DNA of 64,000 nt, taken from assembly GCF_019670005.1 (NCBI RefSeq), contig NZ_AP019783.1, positions 702,501 to 766,500 on the forward strand, in the 5' to 3' direction. This document shows, piece after piece, positions 1 to 8,653 of this stretch (its first letter is position 1; each line of letters starts with the position of its first letter). Under the pieces are notes generated by a model that worked only from the letters and a program-made list of their open reading frames with translations, did not search any database and had not been told where the DNA came from. The stretch is from Methylomagnum ishizawai (GTDB lineage Bacteria > Pseudomonadota > Gammaproteobacteria > Methylococcales > Methylococcaceae). The position numbers were made by a program, and so were the translations under genes.

Positions 1-613
1 CCGCGCCCAGTTTCCCGCCCACCAGGGCCGTGACGGCCTGGGCACCCAGGTCGTAGCCGACCAGGGCCAACCGTTGCGTATCCGCGTTGGCGAATGGCGC
101 GCGTCCGCTGGCCGCCTGCCGCCGGAATTCCTCCAAGGCCCAGGCCAGATGGGGCAAACGGTTTTCCAAGGCGGTCGCCGCGAAGTATTCCCGGCCAATG
201 GCGGGCAGGTCGTGGTTCCGGCCCGGACCGAGCGCCTTGAGCGCGTTGCCCACCGCCACAGGCTGCGCCGTGAACACCACATAGCCCGCGTCGGCCCAGG
301 CCTGCCGCCAGAGTCCGCCCGCCGTGGCGTCCTCGCCCAGGCCCGGAAAATAAACGACCAGGGGATAACGGCCCGGCTTATCCGGGGATAGCACCGAGAT
401 ATCCAAGGCGGTCGGCCCATCCTTCCAGGTTTCGCGCAGCGGAACCGTGGCGGGCGCGCTGGAATGGATATATCCACCCCGCGCCGAAAACTCCGCCATG
501 GCTTCCTGTATCTCGCCCGGCGAAGGGGCGTCCGGGGAGGTGAAGAGCGAACAACCACCGAGGGCGACCAATAGGCTAGCGAGCATCGCCTTGCCCTTGT
601 GGTGGCCGGGCAT
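1..613 (-). CDS. alpha/beta-hydrolase-like lipoprotein (3' part lies outside window)
   Basis: Translating the minus strand from the ATG at 613 gives an uninterrupted frame to base 1, so the C-terminus is missing. The N-terminus has a short lipoprotein signal ending in a lipobox (LGGC, Cys about residue 20), suggesting an outer-membrane or periplasmic lipoprotein. A stretch resembling an alpha/beta-hydrolase core follows, with VVYFPG around an oxyanion-hole position and a nucleophile-elbow-like GYDLG at residues 186-190. That elbow has Asp (residue 188) where most serine hydrolases have Ser. It starts 2 bp after the nadA stop, with an AGGTGG-like ribosome site inside the end of nadA, so it is probably the second gene of that operon. 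The dienelactone-hydrolase/chlorophyllase-like assignment is tentative. Confidence 0.6.
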   Translation of the reverse strand, partial: MPGHHKGKAMLASLLVALGGCSLFTSPDAPSPGEIQEAMAEFSARGGYIHSSAPATVPLRETWKDGPTALDISVLSPDKPGRYPLVVYFPGLGEDATAGGLWRQAWADAGYVVFTAQPVAVGNALKALGPGRNHDLPAIGREYFAATALENRLPHLAWALEEFRRQAASGRAPFANADTQRLALVGYDLGAQAVTALVGGKLGA

Positions 614-615
614 GG

Positions 616-1713
616 TCAAGCCACCTGCAACATCCGGTTCAAGGCCAGCCGCGCCGCATGGGTATCGGCCTCGTTCACCTTGATCCGGTTCACCACGTTG
701 CCCGCCGCCAGGTTTTCCAGTACCCACAAGAGGTGCTGCGGATCGGTGCGAAACATGGTCGAGCACATGCACACGGTCGGCGACATGAAATGCACTGCCT
801 TCCCTTGGGGCCGCACCTCGTCCGCCAAGCGGTTGACCATGTTGAGTTCGGTGCCGACCAGCCAGCGGGTATTCGGCTCGGCCTCGCGGATGGTCTTGAG
901 GATATATTCGGTGGAGCCGATGTATCGGGCCTTCTCGCAGACCTCGAACGCACATTCCGGGTGGGCGATGACTTGGGTATCCGGGTGGCGCTCCAGGAAG
1001 CGGTCGATCTGCTCGGGCCTAAACATCTGATGCACCGAGCAAAAGCCCTTCCACAGGATGATGCGGGCGTTCTTGATTTGCGCCTCGGTCAAGCCGCCGC
1101 GGGGTTGGGTGAAATCCCAAGTGACCATCTGGTCCAACGGGATGCCCATGCGGTAGCCGGTGTTGCGCCCCAAATGCTGGTCCGGGAAGAACAGCACTTT
1201 TTGGCGCTGATCGAAGCTCCATTCCAGGATTTTGCGGGCGTTGCTGGAGGTGCAGACGGTGCCGTTATGCCGCCCGCAGAAGGCTTTCAAATCCGCCGCC
1301 GAGTTGATGTAGGTGACGGGCGTTACGCATTGGTCGGGATCGATGACTTCGGCCAGTTCGCGCCAGCAGCGTTCCACCGCCTTGAGGTTCGCCATATCGG
1401 CCATCGAGCAGCCCGCCGCCAAATCCGGCAGGATGGCGATTTGTTCCGGGCGCGATAGGATGTCGGCCACTTCCGCCATGAAATGCACGCCGCAGAACAC
1501 GATATATTCGGCCTCCGACTGGGCGGCTTCCCGCGACAGCTTGAGGGAATCGCCGGTGAGGTCGGCATGGCGGAACACCTCGTCGCGCTGGTAATGATGG
1601 CCGAGGATCACGCAGCGTTTACCTAGGGCGCGTTTGGCGGCGCGGAGGCGCGCCTCGCATTCGGCGTCGTCGAGCAGGGCGAAATCGGTCAGGGCTAAAG
1701 CGGATGCGGACAT
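616..1713 (-). CDS. nadA: quinolinate synthase NadA
   Basis: 365 residues, the usual size of the longer NadA type. The enzyme condenses iminoaspartate with dihydroxyacetone phosphate to quinolinate in NAD synthesis, using a [4Fe-4S] cluster. The conserved cysteine contexts are visible: GCSMADM (Cys102), HPEC (about 251-254) and CMCSTMFRTDP (about 315-324). Other family blocks are GHHYQRDE near residue 38, the FPDQHLGRNTGY region near 176 and GTELNMVNRL near 287. The hydrolase lipoprotein follows at 2 bp. No nadB or nadC is adjacent. Confidence 0.95.
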   Translation of the reverse strand: MSASALALTDFALLDDAECEARLRAAKRALGKRCVILGHHYQRDEVFRHADLTGDSLKLSREAAQSEAEYIVFCGVHFMAEVADILSRPEQIAILPDLAAGCSMADMANLKAVERCWRELAEVIDPDQCVTPVTYINSAADLKAFCGRHNGTVCTSSNARKILEWSFDQRQKVLFFPDQHLGRNTGYRMGIPLDQMVTWDFTQPRGGLTEAQIKNARIILWKGFCSVHQMFRPEQIDRFLERHPDTQVIAHPECAFEVCEKARYIGSTEYILKTIREAEPNTRWLVGTELNMVNRLADEVRPQGKAVHFMSPTVCMCSTMFRTDPQHLLWVLENLAAGNVVNRIKVNEADTHAARLALNRMLQVA

Positions 1714-1803
1714 GGCGGGAACCTAGAAATCAAAGGGATAGCGATCATAACATCGTGCCGGGGTCGGGAATAGGCGCGGGCCGGGGACGGCGGACCGCGG
1801 CCT

Positions 1804-2448
1804 TCACTCGAACAACTGCCGCAGGCGCTCGACCTCGGCGCGGAGTTCGGCCACCTCTTTTTCCAGCGCGGCGATGCGTTCGCGGTCGGAGCCGGGGTGA
1901 TGGCCGCTGGCCTGGATTTCCGCCGGGCTGAAGATATGGCTTGGGTCCGCGTCGCCCAAAAGATGCCGATAGCGGATTTCGCGCTTGCCCGGTTCGCGGG
2001 GCAGGCTTTCCACCATGGGCGGGTCGCGCTGGGCCAGCCGGGCCAGCGCGGTTTCGACCTGGGCCAGATCGTTGATTTTGCACAGGCGTTCGGCATGGGT
2101 GCGGAGTTCCCCCGGCGTTTGCGGGCCGCGCAGCAGCAGTTCGCAGATCACGCCGACCTCGACCGGGTTGAGCTGCACATCGCCGAAGGCCGAATTGCAG
2201 AAGCGCTGGCGGTATTTGACCACCCGTCCGCCGGTCAGGGTGCTGACCAGATAGCGCTTGATGAGCCCATCGACCGTTTGTTTCACCGTGGTTTCGGCGA
2301 GGTCGAGGACGGGGTCGCGGTTGCTTTTCTGGTTGCAGGCGGCGGTCAGGGCGTTGAGCGACAGGGGGTATTGCTCGGGGGTGGTGATTTCCTTCTCGAT
2401 CAGGGCACCGATGATGCGGGCTTCGTGGGGGGTGAGCTGGTGGTTCAT
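1804..2448 (-). CDS. YceH family protein (DUF480/UPF0502)
   Basis: 214 residues, matching the family length. The N-terminal part (LTPHEARIIGALIEKE, then TPEQYPLSLNALTAACNQK) is the typical first winged-helix segment of DUF480 proteins. A second winged-helix region follows (GVICELLLRGPQTPGELRTH), and the C-terminus is a leucine-rich coiled coil (about 190-214). Members are presumed DNA-binding by fold, but the biological role is not established. It is separated by 90 bp from nadA and could be transcribed alone or upstream of it. Confidence 0.9.
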   Translation of the reverse strand: MNHQLTPHEARIIGALIEKEITTPEQYPLSLNALTAACNQKSNRDPVLDLAETTVKQTVDGLIKRYLVSTLTGGRVVKYRQRFCNSAFGDVQLNPVEVGVICELLLRGPQTPGELRTHAERLCKINDLAQVETALARLAQRDPPMVESLPREPGKREIRYRHLLGDADPSHIFSPAEIQASGHHPGSDRERIAALEKEVAELRAEVERLRQLFE

Positions 2449-2590
2449 GGTTCGATACCGCGCTGTGGAGGAGGGTTAAGTATCACACAGGCCGGGAGGG
2501 TCGATTCATCGACTTGCAACCGGACCTTCACGTGGAAACATACCTGGCCGCGGTTCACTACAACTTCCATATAACTAAGCGAGGATAACG

Positions 2591-4138
2591 ATGAACCCAC
2601 GCAACTTCCGCCTCGGCACCGCCTTGATCGCCTTGCCTTTGATGATGGGCTGCGCCAGCACCCAAGCCGTCGCCGCCGCCGGTCCCGCGATGGACCAGGG
2701 CGTCCAGTTCGGCGATTTGCAAGGCGGCAATGTCATCGTGTGGAGCCGCGCCGACCGCGAAGCCCGCATGATGGTCGAATATGCCTACAACAATAAATTC
2801 AAAGGTTCCAAGGTCGTGCGCGGTTCCTATGCCACGGCGGGCGAAGATTTCATCGTGCGCCAGGAACTGACCGGCCTGAAATTGGGCCAGGATGTCTACG
2901 TCAAGGTCTGGTTCGAGGACTTGACCAACGCCCGCAATAAGAGCGTGCCGGTGCTGGGCCAGTTCCACACCGTCGCGCCCGGCGAGGCCATCCGTTTCGT
3001 CTGGGGCGGCGACACCAACGGCCAGGGCTGGGGCATCAACCTCGCCTTCGGCGGTATGAAGATTTACGAGGCCATGCGCCAGGTCAATCCGCGATTCTTC
3101 ATCCATAGCGGCGACAACATCTACGCCGATGGCGTCATCCTGCCCAGCGCCACCGCCGAGAACGGCAAGACTTGGACCAACATCGTCACCCCGGAAGTCT
3201 CCAAGGTGGCCGAGACCCAGGCCGAATTCTGGGGCCGCTACAAATACAACCTCCTGGACGAGAACGTCCGCCGTTTCAACGCCGAAGTGCCGCAAATCTG
3301 GCAATGGGACGACCACGAGGTGGTGAACAACTGGTCGGATGCCAAAGACCTGAGCGCCGATCCGCGCTACACCGTCAAGGATATCCCGACCCTGGTGGCG
3401 CGGGCCGATATCGCTTTCCACGATTATGCGCCGCTGCGTCCCGAGGGCGCGAACGAGCCGGAGCGGGTCTACCGCAAGATTTCCTATGGTCCCTTGCTGG
3501 ATGTGTTCGTCCTCGATATGCGGAGCTATCGCGGTCCCAACAGCGCCAACCTCCAGGCCGCGCCCGGCCCGGACACCGCCTTCATGGGCAACAAGCAGGT
3601 GGCGTGGCTGGAAAACGGCCTGAAAAAATCCACCGCCACATGGAAGGTCGTCGCCGCCGACATGCCCATCGGCCTGAACGTCGGCGACGGCACCAATCCC
3701 GACGGTACTCCGCGTTGGGAAGCCATCGCCAACGGCAACAACGGCCCGGCCCTGGGGCGCGAACTGGAAATAGCCGGCTTGCTGAGCTTCATCAAGGCCC
3801 AGGGCATCAAGAACATCGTGTGGCTGACCGCCGATGTGCATTACGCCGCCGCCCACTACTACGATCCCACCAAGGCGGCCAGCAACGATTTCCTGCCGTT
3901 CTGGGAATTCGTCGCGGGTCCCTTGAACGCGGGCAGCTTCGGCCCGAACACCAAGGACCAAACCTTCGGCATCCAGCCGGTGTTCGAGATCGCCCCGGCG
4001 GTCCAGAACTCCTCGCCCTACGCCGGCTACCAGTTCTTCGGCCAGGTCGATATCGACCCGGCCACCCAGGCGCTGACCGTGCAGTTCAAGGACATCGACG
4101 GCCAGCAGGTCTATAGCAAGCTGTTGAACGCCGAGTAG
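2591..4138 (+). CDS. PhoD-like alkaline phosphatase / metallophosphatase
   Basis: 515 residues. A signal sequence with a possible lipobox (MMGC at 18-21) predicts export. A beta-sandwich-like N-terminal region of about 120 residues is followed by a metallophosphatase domain with GGDTNG, HSGDNIYADG, a WDDHEVVNNW block and TADVHYAAAHYY near the C-terminus. These are the PhoD-family metal and active-site blocks, normally binding Fe and Ca and acting on phosphodiesters or monoesters in the periplasm. The start is supported by GAGGA 5-10 bases upstream. It stands alone and ends at a strong intrinsic terminator. Confidence 0.85.
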   Translation: MNPRNFRLGTALIALPLMMGCASTQAVAAAGPAMDQGVQFGDLQGGNVIVWSRADREARMMVEYAYNNKFKGSKVVRGSYATAGEDFIVRQELTGLKLGQDVYVKVWFEDLTNARNKSVPVLGQFHTVAPGEAIRFVWGGDTNGQGWGINLAFGGMKIYEAMRQVNPRFFIHSGDNIYADGVILPSATAENGKTWTNIVTPEVSKVAETQAEFWGRYKYNLLDENVRRFNAEVPQIWQWDDHEVVNNWSDAKDLSADPRYTVKDIPTLVARADIAFHDYAPLRPEGANEPERVYRKISYGPLLDVFVLDMRSYRGPNSANLQAAPGPDTAFMGNKQVAWLENGLKKSTATWKVVAADMPIGLNVGDGTNPDGTPRWEAIANGNNGPALGRELEIAGLLSFIKAQGIKNIVWLTADVHYAAAHYYDPTKAASNDFLPFWEFVAGPLNAGSFGPNTKDQTFGIQPVFEIAPAVQNSSPYAGYQFFGQVDIDPATQALTVQFKDIDGQQVYSKLLNAE

Positions 4139-4172
4139 GCCGGAACGCTCAAGATTTCCTGTCTGAGGGAGG

Positions 4173-4215
4173 GCGCGGCGGAGGGGTTGAGACTTTCTCC
4201 GCCGCGCTTTTTTTT
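4173..4215 (+). terminator. rho-independent terminator of the PhoD-like gene
   Basis: An 11-bp perfect stem (4173-4183 with 4197-4207, GCGCGGCGGAG arm) is followed by eight T residues (4208-4215). It lies 35 bp after the stop codon at 4138. Confidence 0.9.
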
Positions 4216-4233
4216 GCGCCGGACGGGATGGAT

Positions 4234-4280
4234 AAAAAACGGCGGGGCGGAGGAACCGGGTTCCTCCGCCCCGCCGTTTT
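4234..4280 (-). terminator. perfect 20-bp inverted repeat, terminator for the convergent coiled-coil gene
   Basis: 4236-4255 and 4261-4280 are exact reverse complements with a 5-base loop. The A-run at 4234-4239 gives a U-run on the minus strand, and TTTT at 4277-4280 gives a weaker tract on the plus strand. Placed 10 bp after the minus-strand stop at 4290, it mainly terminates that gene and can act in both directions. Confidence 0.85.
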
Positions 4281-4289
4281 GGGGTGGTT

Positions 4290-4571
4290 TCAAAAATACA
4301 GCTTGCCCGCGATGGCCCCGATCCCGGCCACGACCGCCAGCAACAGCAATTTGATCAAGGTCAGTTCGCCCCGTAGCGCTTGCAACCGGGCGTCGATGCG
4401 GAATTCCAAATCCCGTACCTCCTGCCGGACCAGTTCCAGATCGCGGCGGGTCGCGTGGTCGCGCCCGATTTCCAAGCTCCTTAGCGCATCGGTCAGCCCC
4501 TCGGCGTGGCGTTCGTCGAAGCCGGACTCCCTGAGCTTGCGGGCCAGTTTATGCGTATCGAGCATCGCCAT
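4290..4571 (-). CDS. small coiled-coil membrane-anchored protein (DUF1640-like)
   Basis: 93 residues. Residues 1-35 contain a KLARKLRESGFDERHAEGL segment typical of CCDC90/DUF1640-type proteins. Residues 38-68 are charged and heptad-like (coiled coil). The C-terminus (about 70-90, TLIKLLLLAVVAGIGAIAGK) is one membrane helix, so the coiled coil should face the cytoplasm as a tail-anchored protein. Bacterial members have no settled function. Confidence 0.75.
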   Translation of the reverse strand: MAMLDTHKLARKLRESGFDERHAEGLTDALRSLEIGRDHATRRDLELVRQEVRDLEFRIDARLQALRGELTLIKLLLLAVVAGIGAIAGKLYF

Positions 4572-4601
4572 CGCTTTACCTATGTCCCCTGTTCCTAATC
4601 A

Positions 4602-6098
4602 TTAAAACCGCTCCAATTCGGGATGCGGCCAGCGTCCGCCGTGGACATGCACGGCCCCGTATTCCGCGCAACGGTTGAGGCTGGGCACGCCCTTGCCGGG
4701 ATTGAGCAAGCCCCGCGGGTCGAACACCTGTTTCACGGCATGGAAACGGGCCAGTTCCGGGCTGGGGAATTGGGCGCACATCGTGTCCAGCTTTTCCATC
4801 CCGACGCCATGCTCGCCGGTCACGGTGCCGCCGACTTCCACGCAGAGTTCCAGGATACGCGCCCCCAGGGCTTCGGCCCGCGCCAATTCGTCGGCGCGGT
4901 GGGCATGGTACAGGATAAGCGGATGCAGATTGCCGTCGCCCGCATGGAAGACATTGGCGACGCCCAACCCATATTCCCCGGACAGTTCGCCGATCCGCCG
5001 CAACACCTTGGCCAGATGGCGGCGCGGGATGGTGCCGTCCATACAGTAATAATCGAAACCCAGGCGGCCCAGGGCCGGGAACGCCGCCTTGCGTCCGGCC
5101 CAGAAGCTTTTGCGCTCGGTTTCGCTCCGGGAGCGGCGGACTGCCAGGGCGCCGCCGGCCCGCAATACCGCCTCGGCTTGTTCAATATCGGCGGCGACTT
5201 GCTCCGGCAGCCCGTCGAGTTCGCATAGCACCAGGGCGGCGGCGTCCTCGGGATAGCCGGGATGGAGATAGGCTTCCACGGCGCGGAGGGTGGTGTTGTC
5301 CATCAGTTCCAAACCGGCGGGCAACAGTCCCGCCGCGATCACCGCCGCCACCGCCGCGCCCGCCGTCTCGATGCTATCGAACGCCGCCAATACCGCCTGC
5401 GCCCTGGGCGGCAGGGGCAGCAGCTTCACGATGATTTCCACGATCACGCCTAGCAAGCCTTCCGAGCCGCAGACCAGGGCCAACAGGTCGTAGCCCGCCG
5501 CGTCCAACCCGCCGCCGCCCAGGGTGACGAGTTCGCCGTCCAGGGTGGCGAGCTTCACTTCCAGGACGTTATGCACGGTCAGGCCGTATTTCAGGCAATG
5601 CACACCGCCGGAATTCTCGGCCACGTTGCCGCCGATGGTGCAGGCGATTTGCGAGGACGGGTCCGGCGCGTAATACAGGCCGTAAGGGGCGGCGGCTTCG
5701 GAAACCGCCAGGTTACGCACGCCCGGCTGGACGCGGGCGCAACGGTTGTCGGGGTCGATGGCGAGGATGCGGGTGAATTTGGCGAGGCTGAGCAGCACGC
5801 CATTTTCGACCGGCAGGGCCCCGCCCGACAGGCCCGTGCCCGCGCCCCGCGCCACCACCGGCACGCCGTGTTCCCGGCACAGGCGCAGCACGGCCAGCAC
5901 TTGTTCCACGGTCTCGGGCAGGACCACCAACCAGGGCACGACCCGGTAGGCCGACAGCCCGTCGCATTCATAGGGCCGGAGGTCTTCGGGTTCGGAGAGT
6001 ACGGCGTCTTCCGGGAAATGGGGCCGCAGCCGATCGAGGAAGCGGGCGCGGTCGGTGTGGTGGGAGATGCGCTCGGCGGGATGGGGTTGGTAGCTCAT
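4602..6098 (-). CDS. glcD: FAD-linked oxidase, glycolate oxidase subunit GlcD type
   Basis: 498 residues from the ATG at 6098; the open frame extends further upstream, but MSYQPHPAERISHH matches the usual family start. The FAD-binding PCMH domain is seen in VVARGAGTGLSGGALP (about 105-120) and the PDPSSQIACTIGGNVAENSGG region (about 170-190). The C-terminal FAD-oxidase domain contains HAGDGNLHP and GTVTGEHGVGMEK. GlcD oxidises glycolate to glyoxylate as a GlcDEF complex. No glcE or glcF is next to it, so a D-lactate or other 2-hydroxyacid dehydrogenase cannot be excluded. Confidence 0.88.
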   Translation of the reverse strand: MSYQPHPAERISHHTDRARFLDRLRPHFPEDAVLSEPEDLRPYECDGLSAYRVVPWLVVLPETVEQVLAVLRLCREHGVPVVARGAGTGLSGGALPVENGVLLSLAKFTRILAIDPDNRCARVQPGVRNLAVSEAAAPYGLYYAPDPSSQIACTIGGNVAENSGGVHCLKYGLTVHNVLEVKLATLDGELVTLGGGGLDAAGYDLLALVCGSEGLLGVIVEIIVKLLPLPPRAQAVLAAFDSIETAGAAVAAVIAAGLLPAGLELMDNTTLRAVEAYLHPGYPEDAAALVLCELDGLPEQVAADIEQAEAVLRAGGALAVRRSRSETERKSFWAGRKAAFPALGRLGFDYYCMDGTIPRRHLAKVLRRIGELSGEYGLGVANVFHAGDGNLHPLILYHAHRADELARAEALGARILELCVEVGGTVTGEHGVGMEKLDTMCAQFPSPELARFHAVKQVFDPRGLLNPGKGVPSLNRCAEYGAVHVHGGRWPHPELERF

Positions 6099-6193
6099 GG
6101 GCGGGTTCGTCGGGTTTGGGCGCGGGCGCGCGTAAGGCGCCGCAAGGCTAACAGAACGCGGCGTGGGCGCGATGGTTGGCGGAAGATGCTTCG

Positions 6194-6916
6194 CTATTCC
6201 GCCCTGCGTTCCCAGCGGGTGAAGGGCGAATCTTCCGGCTCGTCGCGCTCCGGCAGCAGGAACAGCCGGTACAACAACATCCCGGCGCTGAAGCCGCCCA
6301 AATGTCCCCACCACGCCACGTCGGCGATGTGATCGCCCGCGGCGGCGGGCGTGGTGATTTTATAGAACTGGATGATGACCCATACCCCCAGGAAGGCGAT
6401 GGCCGGCACCCGCACGAACAAGGGCAGGAAGAGCACCCAAATCACGATGCGGGCATAGGGGAACAGGAAGAAATAAGCCCCCATCACCCCGGCCAATGCC
6501 CCGGAAGCCCCCAAGGTCGGCACCAGGGATTGCGGGTTGAAATGCACATGCAAGCCGCCCGCGACCAAGCCGCACAAGAGATAGAACGCCAGGAAGCGTA
6601 CCCCGCCCATGCGGTCCTCGACATTGTCGCCGAAAATCCACAGCATCCACATATTCGTCACGATATGCAGCCAACTGCCGTGCATGAAGATGGAAGTCAC
6701 GAACGGCGTGTAATCCCCCGCCGGGAAACCGGCCTTGCCCGCCCATTCCGGGAAGGTATAGCGGGCCGGCACCAGGCCATGCAGGTAGTTGAAATAGTTA
6801 TGGGCTTCCAGCGGCAACCACTCGCTGTAGGCGAACACCAGGAAATTCACCAGGATCAAACCCCAAGTGACCCAGGGCGTATACCGCAGGGGGATCGTAT
6901 CGCGGTAGGGAATCAT
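6194..6916 (-). CDS. rhomboid family intramembrane serine protease
   Basis: 240 residues with about six membrane helices. The catalytic serine is in TLGASGALAG (Ser138) and the catalytic histidine in AWWGHLGGFSAG (His205), the usual rhomboid dyad. The cytoplasmic-side helix 2 region HGSWLHIVTNMWMLWIFG, with its HxxxN pattern, is also present. Such proteases cut single transmembrane substrates; the substrate is unknown. It is followed after about 95 bp by the glcD start and preceded by an unrelated membrane protein. Confidence 0.92.
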   Translation of the reverse strand: MIPYRDTIPLRYTPWVTWGLILVNFLVFAYSEWLPLEAHNYFNYLHGLVPARYTFPEWAGKAGFPAGDYTPFVTSIFMHGSWLHIVTNMWMLWIFGDNVEDRMGGVRFLAFYLLCGLVAGGLHVHFNPQSLVPTLGASGALAGVMGAYFFLFPYARIVIWVLFLPLFVRVPAIAFLGVWVIIQFYKITTPAAAGDHIADVAWWGHLGGFSAGMLLYRLFLLPERDEPEDSPFTRWERRAE

Positions 6917-6946
6917 GCGGGGCGGCTCCTTGATGGCGGGATGGGT

Positions 6947-7834
6947 TCAGGTTTGGGGTGGGGCGGGTTGCTGGGCGCGGAAATCGACGAAGGCGTCGAT
7001 GGCACCCACCAAGGCCAGCCCCGACAGCGCGAATTGCGGCCAATACACCAGCACGATGTAGACCGGCAAGGCCCAGCCCCGGTTCATGCCACGCACTTCG
7101 ATCACCCCATGGATCACGGCCAGCCCGACGAAGAAATACAGCATCATCGCCGCCATGAACAAATCGGCCAGCAACACCGGGCTGAAATAGCCCGAGAGCC
7201 AGATCAGGGCGACGGTCGCGAGCAAGGCCAGGCGCGGCAGGCGCAGCCGCCGGAATTCCGGGCCGAAGCCGCCGGGGTGATACACCAAGGATTGCAGCCA
7301 GCGGGCGAACAAGAGGCCGAGCATCAGGCTGAGCCCGTACAGCACGGCCAGGAGGCCGTTCATGATGCGCAAGGTGTCGTTTTCCTCGAAACCCTTGACG
7401 GTCGCGCCCGGCACCGCCGCCACGGCGCGGTGCAGCCAAGCCTTCCAGAACGCGACCACGTCCCCGGTCGCGAGGTGCATTCCCAGGATGAACAAGCCCA
7501 CCCAAACGCCCACCACCAGGAGGGCCGCGCCTTGGGATTCGCTGCGGCGCAGGGTTTCGGCGGCGATGAGCGAGGGCGGCCACAGCGCGAACACCAAGGG
7601 GAAATCCAAGCCGGGCCGCGAGCCGAGCCAGAACCAGCCGCCCGCGACCACCAGCCCCGCGCCCAGCATGACCAGGGCGGCGGGTAGCCAGCCCTGGCGG
7701 AGGGCGTACAAACCCAGCGCCGCCGCCGAGATCAGGGCGAAGGGTGGGATTTTCAAGGCCAGGATGCCGAACAGGCCCGCGACCAGCACGGCGGACAGCG
7801 GGTGGCGCAGGATGAAGTGGGCGAAGGGATGCAT
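6947..7834 (-). CDS. multi-span membrane protein (DUF2232/YybS-like)
   Basis: 295 residues from the ATG at 7834 (MHPFAHFILRHPLSAVLVAG). At least seven hydrophobic segments are visible. A soluble region of about 40 residues (VKGFEENDTLRIMNGLL) and the arrangement of a first half of short helices followed by two long C-terminal helices resemble DUF2232 proteins, which are ECF-transporter S-component-like. The start was chosen because the upstream part of the frame has no membrane character. Function unknown. Confidence 0.65.
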   Translation of the reverse strand: MHPFAHFILRHPLSAVLVAGLFGILALKIPPFALISAAALGLYALRQGWLPAALVMLGAGLVVAGGWFWLGSRPGLDFPLVFALWPPSLIAAETLRRSESQGAALLVVGVWVGLFILGMHLATGDVVAFWKAWLHRAVAAVPGATVKGFEENDTLRIMNGLLAVLYGLSLMLGLLFARWLQSLVYHPGGFGPEFRRLRLPRLALLATVALIWLSGYFSPVLLADLFMAAMMLYFFVGLAVIHGVIEVRGMNRGWALPVYIVLVYWPQFALSGLALVGAIDAFVDFRAQQPAPPQT

Positions 7835-8020
7835 GGGACGGGTTTCCGGGAGGATGGTGGAGGGGAAATCTAGCGTATTGAGGTGGGGGGTGGATAGGGG
7901 GCTTTGGATTGACGCCTTGGCCGGGGGGCGTCGTAATTCCGGGACCGCATCCGTAGGCGATCGACCATGCCGGCCTTGAGTCTTGAAATCCCTGCGGAGA
8001 CCGCCGATATCTTGACCCAA

Positions 8021-8355
8021 TTAGGCCTCGAACAGCGGTGCTTGCTCGGATCGACTCTGGTATCCCAGATGACTGGCTTGCTGGCGTCCATGTCGCGGAC
8101 GGTTCTCCGCGACATCCAACCAGGACGGCGCGTTGTCGGCGATGGAATCCAATACGTCCTCGCTGTCGGCCAAGATAACCTTGAGTGCCTTGGCCGGGTC
8201 TTCGGTCGGATACGCTTTTTCCCATAGGTGGCGATGGCGATATCGAAGGCCGTGAACTTGAGCTTGCCCGATGCGCCCAGGCTCTTGCGGAGTTGCGACA
8301 AGCCGTGGGCCGGTTTGCGGAAATCCACGACCTCCAGGTCGAGATAGCCCCACAC
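8021..8355 (-). pseudogene. frameshifted remnant of an unrecognised gene
   Basis: Two minus-strand frames give protein-like sequence that joins smoothly. From about 8355 the first reads VWGYLDLEVVDFRKPAHG to FDIAIATYGKK. The second reads AYPTEDPAKALKVILADSED through APSWLDVAENRP to a stop at 8021. The switch falls at the five-base T run at 8216-8220 (AAAAA on the coding strand); one extra A would restore a single frame of about 111 codons. I do not recognise the family. Alternatives are a sequencing error in the homopolymer or an unexpressed coincidence. Confidence 0.4.
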
Positions 8356-8653
8356 CGCCCGCCGGGGCGGCCGTATTGGGAGCGGGGTAGTTAGGGCGTT
8401 TCCGGTTTGGGTGTAGGCTCGGTCGTAGGGTGGGCATGTACTCATGCCCACCGCTTCCGGGCGGTCCCGGTGGGCACGGAATACGCGCCCACCCTACAGA
8501 TAACGTGAAAATGCTCCAGCGCCCCAAATGCTCCAAATGGGCAGGCAAGATGGAATGTTCCCGACAGGCGAACCGGACCGGGAACCTCGGACTTGCGCGG
8601 CTCACTAACCCTCCGAGAATGCCGGATTTCCCGGCATTGACATGGAGGACGGT
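8356..8653. other. non-coding stretch upstream of the hemerythrin gene
   Basis: Apart from the dispersed repeat and its degenerate inverted flank, I see no coding potential. The last 60 bases contain a small inverted pair (CCGGATTTCCCGG around 8621-8634) just upstream of the hemerythrin start; no convincing sigma70 hexamers were found. Confidence 0.4.
8391..8454. repeat. dispersed 64-bp repeat, copy 1
   Basis: The 64 bases from TTAGGGCGTT to CCCACCGC match 52811-52874 at 58 positions, in the same orientation. The 3' part is a palindrome, GGTGGGCATG and CATGCCCACC around a 3-base centre. Another inverted pair follows here at about 8470-8502 (GGTGGGCAC/GCGCCCACC with CGTAGGG/CCCTACAG flanks), as if the palindrome had been duplicated and had decayed. 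The size suggests a REP- or MITE-like non-coding element. Confidence 0.7.

Noticed and set aside
2558-3961. 467-codon minus-strand frame across the PhoD-like gene
   Set aside because: Low-complexity Gly/Ala/Val/His composition typical of antisense to a high-G+C gene; the plus strand has clear phosphatase motifs.
6176-7687. 503-codon plus-strand frame across the rhomboid and membrane-protein genes
   Set aside because: Antisense shadow spanning two real genes and their gap.
8216-8220. Programmed -1 frameshift in the remnant at 8021-8355
   Set aside because: The run reads GGGAAAAAGC on the coding strand and lacks a proper X-XXY-YYZ heptamer in frame, and there is no downstream stimulatory structure; decay or an error is simpler.
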